From: Funneliformis mosseae
Taxonomy: Eukaryota > Glomeromycota > Glomeromycetes > Glomerales > Glomeraceae
Assembly (NCBI GenBank): GCA_910592005.1
Contig: CAJVPP010002115.1
Location: forward strand, 1 to 16,267
Length of the DNA stretch: 16,267 bases
Direction of reading: 5' to 3'
The notes beneath the pieces are model-generated. The model saw nothing but the letters and a program-made list of their open reading frames with translations. It was not told the origin of the DNA and ran no database searches. Both the position numbers and the translations under genes were made by a program. Positions 9,220 to 16,267 of this stretch are shown here, in pieces; the stretch's first letter is position 1, and every line of letters begins with the position of its first letter.

Positions 9220-9746
9220 TTAATTTGAATTTTTCTTAAATTCTATTTCTTTTAATTTTAAATCAAATTCCATTTTTATTTTCTCCTTTTCAAATTTCTA
9301 TTTTTGCTTTTTTATTTTCAATTTGCACATTTTAACAATATAATTCAATTTTTTTTCTATACCTTTTCTTTAGTTTTATTAATAGTAGCAATAATAATTA
9401 TAATAGAACTTATATTATTTTTTTTTTATCTTTTAGAAAGTTTAGATTCATTAATTATCAATTCTTCATTTTCATCAGTATTTCTATTTACTATAAAAAA
9501 AGAAGCTATATTTTTATGAGTACTAAATATATTATCCATTTTTTTATACCATTTTCAATCCTTTTTCTTTACATCAGATTTTTCATTGTATTTTTTAACT
9601 TCACTATAAGTTTTAATCAATTTTATCAACTTGTTTTTAATAGCATTAGGTTTTTTATTCTTTAATACCTTTGCTCAAATCTAAACTGAACTATAATTGA
9701 ACTTTAGTTTGTATGTAGGAAGGGTGTCTTTTTATTCTTTCACATC
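9220..9746 (-). pseudogene. Decayed Myb/SANT-like accessory protein of the Harbinger element
   Basis: PIF/Harbinger elements usually encode, besides the transposase, a Myb/SANT (trihelix-like) DNA-binding protein that brings the transposase to the ends. Starting near 9746, the minus strand reads DVKE*KDTLPTYKLKFNYSS with TAA in place of the expected Trp or Gln. Next come NAIKNKLIKLIKTYSEVKKY and KKD*KWYKKMDNIFSTHKNI (TGA where Trp is expected in the DWKWY core). FFIVNRNTDENEELIINES follows, then a Lys/Glu coiled-coil tail, FEKEKIKMEFDLKLKEIEF, to the TAA at 9220-9222. It converges on the transposase, the arrangement expected of an autonomous two-gene Harbinger. The N-terminal start is missing. 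The assignment rests on context plus the Trp-spaced SANT pattern. Confidence 0.7.
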
Positions 9747-10133
9747 TTTAAAGTAAAATAAATCAAAAAATAGAAAAATAATATTATGATAGTTTTTTTT
9801 TCCTAAAAATCTATAATTGAAGAAGAGGTTTTTATACTTTTTGAACACATTCACTTATAATCATAAAATTATAATAACTGAAACTTATTAGAAGAAATAT
9901 CAAAATAAAAATACTTATTAACTTTTTTTAGTAAGGATTAAGCAATTATTAAGGTTATTGTCATAATTTAGTAGTAAAATTTTATTTTTATAATGTATAA
10001 CTAAGAAATCTATTTAATAAAGTTTAATATATAATATTATATTTATAATATGAAATAATATTAGTATTAAGAAATTTATAATTATTTTAATCTATCATTT
10101 TAATTTTCCTACTTATCTAATTCTCTACTATAA
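9747..10133. other. A+T-rich spacer, no gene seen
   Basis: No reading frame with protein-like composition is visible. It probably contains the right end of the Harbinger element, but no terminal repeat could be matched to the left side. Confidence 0.4.
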
Positions 10134-10376
10134 TTATTATTGATCATTATATTGATTACATTTGCATTTTATAAAAAAGAAAGAAGAGTTAGTGTGATAG
10201 GCTTAGAAGTTATAAATATATTTACAGATAATATTACTAATCTTAATAATACAGGCAAGTTCTTAAATTAAGTAACAACTGATGATTTTTTAGTTAATTA
10301 TTTAGGTCTATTTGAAAAAGAACTTAATTTTTTATTTGTTAAACCTTTAGATCTAAAGTTAGTAAAAGAATTGTAG
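10134..10376 (+). pseudogene. Unrecognised protein fragment with one internal stop
   Basis: One plus-strand frame stays open from 10134 to a TAG at 10374-10376 apart from a single TAA at 10269-10271, giving about 80 codons. After a hydrophobic, chance-like beginning it reads FYKKERRVSVIGLEVINIFT, then DNITNLNNTGKFLN. Past the stop it reads VTTDDFLVNYLGLFEKELNF and LFVKPLDLKLVKEL. The alternation of charged and hydrophobic residues is unlike the Phe/Asn/Ile-rich shadows of this window. I cannot place it in a family. The inner TAA may be a former CAA. The upstream hAT-like and Harbinger relics suggest another element, but a decayed host gene is equally possible. Confidence 0.4.
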
Positions 10377-11065
10377 ATGCTTTTACATATAATAATAATA
10401 ATAAACTTATCTGACTTAACCTCTTAGCATTTTTATTATATACTTATTTATATAGTAATTCTAATAAATAATAAAATAAATATATCTTATTTAATAATAA
10501 AAACCCTCTTTAGAAAATTTTTTTAAAATACAATTATCTAGTTTTAACTAGAACTTCATTAAGAACTTCTCATATAACTTTCTTCTAATTAAACTTTTTT
10601 TTGTTTCAATTCCTTCTTTATATTTTTTCACTATCTAATAAAATAATAATTATATTAACCAAATAGTTCTTTATAGAATATAAATAATTGTAAACAATCA
10701 GCTAATATTACTTATGTAAAAGCTTTTATAAGACTTAAGAATTTTTTATAGCACTTCTTACTGGTAAAATAATTTATATTTTCTTATTCATTTATTTTTT
10801 CAGCAATATCATTTTAAAAGAGATATTTCTTCTTATTTGTAATAGCATAATACTTAGCATTTCTTTATTTTTATTTATTAATAAGTATATAAGCTAAATA
10901 TCAAAAAATTCTATAGTTATTTTTTTTTTATATAGTAAAGATATTCTATAGGGATCTATTTATAAAAAATATTAAATGATGTATTAGTATTATAACAAAA
11001 AATATTAATTTGATTAATATAATAATTAATTAAATAATAACAATAGCTTAGCTATTTTTTAAGAT
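10377..11065. other. Unassigned A+T-rich stretch with weak protein-like traces
   Basis: Near 10510-10640 the minus strand reads VKKYKEGIETKKSLIRRKLY followed by EKFLMKF, a basic, helix-like composition that suggests former coding. Neighbouring frames are full of stops and I cannot name a family. The plus strand of the same bases reads as a Phe/Ser-rich shadow. Confidence 0.3.
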
Positions 11066-11362
11066 CAAGTGAAATCTTATTAGATGATTATTTTGTAATT
11101 TATAAAGACTCATTAGCAATTAAAACTGTTTTAGAATTGTTATGAAACTGACAAGAGTTTATAGTAGAATATATATTAATTTCTAATATTTTCATTAATA
11201 GCTTAGGCTTATTTAGCAATGTAAGCAATAAATGTGATATATAAATAAGCTTTTTATATTGCAGGTATAAATTATTAAAATTGAATCTGATAAATTCAGA
11301 AATTATAAAGGTATTATTAGTGCAAAAAGCTAAATTGATAATAGTATTGATAAACAAATAAA
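11066..11362. other. Stretch open on both strands, strand and identity unresolved
   Basis: The minus strand has an 85-codon open frame from ATG at 11355-11357 to 11100. It includes FNNLYLQYKKLIYISHLLLT and INSCQFHNNSKTVLIANESL. The plus strand over the same bases reads RSSEILLDDYFVIYKDSLAI and continues KTVLELL, with three stops in about 95 codons. Either could be the remnant of a coding sequence; the other is then its shadow. I recognise neither. Confidence 0.25.
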
Positions 11363-11764
11363 ATATTAAAATTTAGAATAAGCTTTATTGATATAAAAAA
11401 GTAATAGAAAATAAAAATATTAAAATACAATTTAAGTTTATAGTATTATATAAAAATAGTAAAATAAAATAGTAATATTACATATCATTTTTACTAATAT
11501 AATTTGTAATTTTTTATCATTACAATTATAATAATAAATTTTTATTTTATTAATAATTTTATTCATTATCTTTCTATACATTAAATTATTAAAGATAGTT
11601 ATAAAAGAAATATGAATAAAATGAAGGAAAAAAACTAACTATTATAATCTCAGATAGATGAAATAATGAGAGTAATTATTATAAATAATCTAAAAATTAA
11701 GAACTATTATGATTGAAAGTTTATTAGAATATTAATCAAAGATAATTAGTTTATTAAATATATA

Positions 11765-13290
11765 ATAATAAAGGATTTGTTTATGAATTTGATTTAAATT
11801 ATTAAATTCTATATAATAAAGCAGTTTAAAAACTAATAACTAAATTATATAATTAAATTAAAAAAGTTTTAGTATTAAAACTTAATAAATATATTATTTC
11901 TTATTCTATAATAACAAATTTATGAATAATTCAGAATAGAAGTAAATATATTGATATTATATACTTCTTTATTGATAATAATTTTAATCTTTGTGAAGCA
12001 ATTTAGCAATTCAATATGTATCTTACCTTTATACAGTTAACTCTTATTATAACAAACTCTATATCCTAGACCTTAACTTCGCTATAAAAGTATAGTAAAG
12101 ATTTTAAGAGATTTAATTGGCTAATTTGCTATAATAAGAGTATTTTTATTATATTTGTTTAAAAAATTCATTATATCAAGAGTTTACTATATTAAGAAGT
12201 TGACTATACTGATAATAACATTTGTATATAATATGTGAAATTATTTTTAATTAGAATTTAAATGGTAAAATCTTCATAGATAATAACTCTAATATGATAT
12301 TAGCTGAAAAATTAATAAATGAACTTATAAGACTTTCCTGCATTATATATACTTTACAATTAATTGTGAAAAAAATTATTATCAGTTAAAATTCTGATTA
12401 CATAAATAAAAGGATAATTAATTTCTTTACAATACTAAATAGACTAAAAAATTAATAGAAATTCAAAAAACTTTGTTTATACTAATACTGATATATTGAA
12501 TTTCTTTAAATTTTAAATTTATATAAATTGATATAAATTATTTAATAAAAATATATAATCAATAATATATAATTAATAATGATTAATATATATTATAAAA
12601 TAATAAAAAAAAATATTTTTAATAAAAATCTAATAATAAAGGAAGCTTATTAATATTTTTAAAATTTTTTATAGAATTTAAAAGATAATAAATATCTTTA
12701 TATAATTGTTAAATATGAAATATATTAAAACTTTAATTATTTTATATGAAAACATTTAATAAAGATCAAAGATCTCATTAATATAATAGTATCTACTATG
12801 ATGATTGATTCTGATTCTATAATATAGTGAGATAAAAAATGATTAAAATAAATAAACTTTATTGAAAATAAATAGAAAGCAATAGATAAACTAATTATTA
12901 TTTTATAAAATTTTACCAAAATAACTAAATATCTAGATAAAAATAAATATACAACAATTAGCCTGATATATGATATATTAGCAATAATTAGTAAAAAGGT
13001 AATACCTAATAATTTTAATATGAAAGTTGTAAATTTAATAAATTTAAATATAGCCTTTAATAATAATATTAATTACAATAATACACTTGAGAATAAATTT
13101 ATTAATGATCAACTTAAAAATAGAAAAATCTGCATTAATACTTCACAAAAATGTATGGTTTAGAATATAATAAGACATTAAGTGTTTCAATTTTAAATTT
13201 TTATTAAAAAATCAGATGACACTCATAATATCAAATTTAATTGGCTAAAAATCAAATTATATGACACATATTAAATTTTATTTATTAATT
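11765..13290 (+). pseudogene. Decayed hAT transposase, interrupted by a MITE
   Basis: The family order is clear on the plus strand. NNKGFVYEFDLNY (about 11767) comes first, then LNKYIISYSIITNL*IIQNRSKY, the TTDLWTARNRxxY block with Asp-to-Asn and Trp-to-TGA. YIDIIYFFIDNNFNLCEA and LAIQYVSYLYT reach 12033, where the MITE interrupts. After it, KIFIDNNSNMILAEKLINEL (TDNxSNM block, about 12264-12320), RLSCIIYTLQLIVKKI (about 12330-12380), and NKRIINFFTILNRLKN (about 12400) follow. KYLDKNKYTTISLIYDILAI with IISKKVIPNN (about 12925-13020) and LENKFINDQLKNRKI come next. A weak LIISNLIG*KSNYM at about 13213-13260 matches the LLDPRxKSM region. The BED finger and the extreme C-terminus are not seen. 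Gln and Trp codons are again TAA or TGA. The tail meets the oppositely oriented DDE gene. Confidence 0.85.
12034..12206. mobile_element. 173-bp MITE with pogo/Tc1-type ends inserted in the hAT gene
   Basis: The left end CAGTTAACTCTTATTATAAC and the complement of the right end, TAGTCAACTTCTTAATATAG, are imperfect inverted repeats. The first right-end base and several others differ by C/T exchange. TA flanks both sides (12032-12033 and 12207-12208), as expected for pogo/Tc1-type insertion. Inside are further short inverted motifs (GCTATAA near 12081 and TTGCTATAATAAGAG near 12127) and no reading frame. It sits between LAIQYVSYLYT and the ICEIIFN part of a hAT gene, so it inserted after the hAT did. 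The reading phase on the two sides differs by one base, which I attribute to a later indel. Confidence 0.72.
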
Positions 13291-14003
13291 CATTAATATT
13301 TTCAAAAATAAAATGTGAAATAACTCAATGTGATTTATATTTTTTTAAAACATATTTAATTTGTAAACCAGTTAATTCTTTTTGATAACATTTCATAAAT
13401 TTTGCTGATTATTAGCATATTTACGTATTTGATTTAAAGAAACTAATTCTAATGCATATGTAATTGTTTCTTGTAATTCTTTTCATGTATAATTATAATA
13501 TTATCTGGTATATCATTTTGCAGCTTTCCAATACATTTCAATATAGTTAAGTTTACAGTGAAATTTTAGATAATATATTACTTTATGTCCTAATCCTTCA
13601 ATAATTTTTGCAATAATAGTTTTTGATTAAAAAAATCCTCTTGAGTAGCCAAAATATGATGTATATAATATTTTGGATTTTCTAATGATGCTTCTTTATT
13701 ATCATAAAATCCTTTTAATTCTAATTTCTATAGACCACGCTTTTGTAAAATTACTTTCATTCCTTTAGGTTTTTTACAAAAAGTTTTATCAAAATAATCA
13801 GAAAGAAATACTATAGTTTAAATTTGATCATTAAATATTATATTACGTATAATTGGCTGTTTACTACCAGGATTAAGATTCATATTCATTATATTAAGAG
13901 TATTATTAGCTAATTTTGCATGACTAAAAGAATTATCAAAAGCAAATACAGCTATCATGTCTGAATGTATTTTTTCAAAAATTGGTATAGCTCTAGTTTT
14001 AAT

Positions 14004-14082
14004 CTAAAAAATAAAAAATTTTTATTTAATTAATAATTAAATTTAATAATTTTAATTTATATTAATTATTATAAAAAAATAT
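14004..14082 (-). other. Intron remnant in the DDE gene with donor GT changed to AT
   Basis: On the minus strand the codons for VDQLIDQ end in CAG. Then come 79 bases of A/T-rich sequence beginning ATATTTTTTT and ending TTTTTAG, after which ATTAAAACTAGAGC continues as IKTRAIPIFEK. Removing the block joins the protein in phase. The acceptor AG is intact. The donor would be GT with a G-to-A change. Confidence 0.6.
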
Positions 14083-14427
14083 CTGATCAATTAACTGATC
14101 AACATTCCACCATCCATCAAAATTTTTTCCAGGATTAATTATAATACAAGCTTCATTTAAAATGGTATCATCAACTTTTTCTTTATTTATTTTTAATCTT
14201 CCAATTGTATCAGTCAAAAACTACTAATATAAATTATTCTTCCTTATCCTTTTTTTCGTAAAGGTTGTTTATTTTTAGGTCTTCAACCTGATTTTCTTCC
14301 ATCATTTGATTGAAAAGTTATTTCATCATGGGTAATAAGAATATGTATTTTTTATTTATCTTCTAAATTAGAATTAATTTTAATTTCAAATTTATCACTA
14401 ATAAATTTTGGCATTAAATTTTGATAG

Positions 14428-14508
14428 CTATAAAATTATATGCACAAATGTAAATATAAAATTATAATATAAATAAATTAAAATATAAATTAAAAATAAA
14501 TTTATTAT
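14428..14508 (-). other. Second intron remnant in the DDE gene, also with an AT donor
   Basis: On the minus strand EFLKTMA ends ATGGCTAG. It is followed by ATAATAAATT and 81 bases in all, ending TTTTATAG. CTATCAAAATTTAATG then continues as SYQNLMPKF. The splice joins the reading frame within the split codon. As in the neighbouring intron, the donor reads AT where GT is expected and the acceptor is normal. A third intron is expected at about 14640-14735, but its borders are unclear. Confidence 0.55.
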
Positions 14509-15184
14509 CTAGCCATAGTTTTAAGAAATTCTTTTCAATAAGTCACAATATCATCTCTCTTATGACCATCAATATATATTCCTTTTATATACTGACTATA
14601 TATAAATCCCATTTTTTTTTACCATTAAATTGCTGTTTTTTTGCAATAAAAATATATTTAAAAATTTTAATAAAATAATTTATTAAATAATTTATAAAAT
14701 ATAATATAATAAATATAATATATCTAATTTTATTTTTTTTCTATTCCAATAAAAGGTAAAATTTCATTAGAAATATAATCACAAAAACTGGTAACAGTCA
14801 CATCAAATTTATGTTGTCACAAATATGATGTTACTTTTAGTTGAACATCTTTATTATTAAGAATACTGCTTCTTTTAAAATATTTTCTGCAATTACTTTG
14901 AGGAATACTACCATAAATAATAAATAATTTAACTAACTTCTAACACAGTGAATAAACTATTTTCCTTTATTAAAAAGATTTGCAACAACTCAGTTTGCAT
15001 TTAATTTTGTATGTCCTTTGTTAAGAAGTTGCAAATAGTGTTGAATAGCTTTGAGTCAGATTTGATATCCTAGAGTTAAGTGTTTATTTTCAAATTTTAA
15101 TTTGTTTTCAATTGTATCAATAAATGCTTGTATATTTTTATAGGGTTGTTTTTAATAGAATTAATATTAAAATTATTATCTAAA

Positions 15185-15280
15185 TTACTACTAGAGCTAT
15201 CACCAGAATTACCACCAGAACTAGCACTAAAATCACTACTAGAATTACTAATAGAATCACTACCAGAATCATCACTAGAA
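15185..15280. repeat. 12-bp coding minisatellite, exactly eight units
   Basis: Eight consecutive units fit the pattern TNACTACYAGAA, for example TTACTACTAGAG, CTATCACCAGAA, TTACCACCAGAA, TCACTACTAGAA and TCATCACTAGAA, with no phase slip over 96 bases. On the minus strand each unit encodes four residues of the type Asp/Asn-Ser-X-Ser, giving a Ser/Asp/Gly-rich linker near the N-terminus of the DDE endonuclease. The linker frame has no stop although the flanks do. This is expected, since its codons (GAT, TCT, AGT, GGT, AAT) cannot become stops by a single transition. Confidence 0.85.
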
Positions 15281-15640
15281 TCTGATAACAGTTGATGAAG
15301 AGTTTGCCCATTTTTTTTTATTCTCTAATACTTCAATTTTTTTTTGATATTTAGTTGTATGAAAATTTTTTAAATATGTTAAGAGACACTTGGATAAGTT
15401 TAATATCTTTATATTTTTCATTAAAACTGAAAAAGGTGTTCTATCTCATTCTCAATTTGATTATCAATCCATTCAATTTTATCCTCTATGCTATCTTTAT
15501 TATCTGAACTTAAAATATTATCAGAAATATTATAACTTTTCTTAATTTCAAGTTTTCATTTCTTTGCTAAGTCTTTACAATATTGTGTTTGCTGTTTTAA
15601 ACGTAATATATTAAAGTCTAATCAGTTAATACGTTTACAT

Positions 15641-15970
15641 ATATGTAGATTAAACTATATATAGATTATTTATATATCAACCGATCTGCCAACATTATAA
15701 AAATTTAGCTTAATTTAGACTGAAATTATTGTTTTAAATTTTCATTTCACTTAGAAAAATACTTGAATTTGTGGCTTAATAATTTTTTATCTTGATATCT
15801 AATCAGAACAATCTTAATATTATATTATAGGGCTAATCAATATCTATCAAATTATGTTGAAATATTTTTGATATATACTGTCAAAATTTTTTTATTAAAT
15901 TTTTAAGTTGGACAAATTTTATTAGATGCCTTATTATATCACTCACTATACTAATTTTAAAAATTATGTT
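15641..15970. other. Junction region between the DDE gene and the last hAT fragment
   Basis: It should contain the right end of the DDE element and part of the next hAT, but no terminal repeat or duplication is visible. ATATATGTAGATTAAACTATATATAG near 15639-15664 is an imperfect palindrome. The frame that later becomes the hAT reads back weakly to about 15830 with frequent stops. Confidence 0.35.
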
Positions 15971-16267
15971 AAAGTAATATTATATTAATTCATTAATCAC
16001 TATTAAGAAGTTTTACAAGAGAAAAAAATGTTAGCTGTAATATCAGATTCACAATTTAAAAAATTAGTATTTATATCTGAATTATTATATACTAAAACTC
16101 ATAAATAATTAAAAGATGCTTACTAAAGTATGAAAAGTCTGACTAAAAGAGATTAAGAAGCTGAATTTAGACCTATTTTATCAAATTCATTATTAGTAAA
16201 AATGTTTTAAGATAATTATAGTTATATAGATAAAGTAACTAATTATTTAATTACCTTAAAATATATC
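15971..16267 (+). pseudogene. Third hAT transposase fragment, cut by the window end
   Basis: One frame reads INHY*EVLQEKKMLAVISD and continues SQFKKLVFISELLYTKTHK, the part of hAT transposases that normally reads YWxVPxExGxLAxLLDPRFKxLxF just before the C-terminal dimerisation region. It then gives LKDAY, SMKSLTKRD, EAEFRPILSNSLLVKMF and DNYSYIDKVTNYLITLKYI to the last base. Every stop in this frame is TAA: the one after INHY sits where Trp is expected, and the four later ones look like former Gln codons. It is a different copy from the hAT at 11765-13290: both contain their own version of the segment around YW and DPRFK. The rest of its C-terminus lies beyond the window. Confidence 0.72.

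Larger units (their letters stand above)
13271..15640 (-). pseudogene. Decayed intron-containing DDE superfamily endonuclease (Tc1/IS630-like clan, KKYKSH family)
   Basis: From 15640 leftwards the order is as follows. RLKQQTQYCKDLAKK*KLE comes first, then an acidic stretch ending in a Ser/Asp repeat. IQAFIDTIENKLKFENKHLT and LLNKGHTKLNAN follow (about 15000-15140), then PQSNCRKYFKRSSILNNKDV with QLKVTSYL (about 14840-14915) and FDVTVTSFCDYISNEILPFI. After a likely intron come KTAI*W*KKMGFIYSQY and GIYIDGHKRDDIVTY (about 14540-14640). After another come LMPKFISDKFEIK, HILITHDEITFQSND and KKG*GR (about 14240-14415), then DTIGRLKINKEKVDDTILNE with ACIIINPGKNFDGWWNVDQL (about 14095-14200). After a third intron come AVFAFDNSFSHAKLANNTLN and MNLNPGSKQP (about 13880-13960), LKFHCKLNYIEMYWKAAK (about 13540-13600), and the end LKKYKSH. 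HDE, FDN and NYIE keep the likely Asp-Asp-Glu triad. Trp, Gln and Arg stops kill it. Confidence 0.88.

Noticed and set aside
9304..9519. Plus-strand open frame of 71 codons, hydrophobic
   Set aside because: Antisense of the Myb/SANT-like protein; its membrane-like look comes from complementing Lys/Glu codons.
12737..12919. Minus-strand open frame of 60 codons
   Set aside because: Antisense of the middle of the hAT at 11765-13290.
1..16267. tRNA, rRNA or other structural RNA genes; mitochondrial origin
   Set aside because: No cloverleaf or rRNA-like blocks were seen, and nuclear transposon families and intron remnants argue against mitochondrial DNA.

Overview
The window is very A+T-rich, CpG-poor eukaryotic DNA that looks like a graveyard of mobile elements. 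I see no gene that is clearly intact. The most likely source is an arbuscular mycorrhizal fungus (Glomeromycotina, Rhizophagus/Gigaspora type). That is an inference from the combination of a Crinkler-type (CRN) P-loop protein, BED-hAT, Tc1/mariner and PIF/Harbinger transposases, and a 'KKYKSH'-ending DDE endonuclease family. I recognised all families by reading translations, not by a database search.

Layout from left to right. (1) 130-1142: a decayed Tc1/mariner transposase (+) with its right terminal inverted repeat. (2) 1145-2057: A+T-rich spacer with a degenerate telomere-like (CCCTAA) tract. (3) 2058-4480: an unrecognised charged fragment, then a decayed Crinkler-like gene (+) with a damaged P-loop and a still-open Ser/Lys-rich tail. 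(4) 4481-5254: spacer. (5) 5255-7010: a BED-hAT transposase (-). (6) 7250-7690: a 9-bp minisatellite, then a possible LTR with a primer-binding-site-like sequence. (7) 7833-9746: a PIF/Harbinger pair, transposase (+) and Myb/SANT-like accessory protein (-), converging. (8) 9747-11760: mostly unassigned, with one or two protein-like fragments. (9) 11765-13290: a second hAT (+), split by a 173-bp pogo-type MITE flanked by TA. (10) 13271-15640: a DDE endonuclease gene (-) with recognisable introns and a 12-bp coding minisatellite. (11) 15971-16267: a third hAT copy (+) running off the window.

The decay has a direction. Conserved Trp codons are now TAG or TGA, Gln codons TAA, Arg codons TGA, P-loop and catalytic Gly/Asp/Glu are Ser/Arg/Asn/Lys, and two intron donors begin AT instead of GT. 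All of these can be single C-to-T or G-to-A transitions. This fits methyl-cytosine deamination or a RIP-like process acting on silenced repeats. No new defence or metabolic system is evident. The most informative points are the nested insertions, the biased decay that reaches splice sites and a putative effector gene, and one unassigned protein-like segment.
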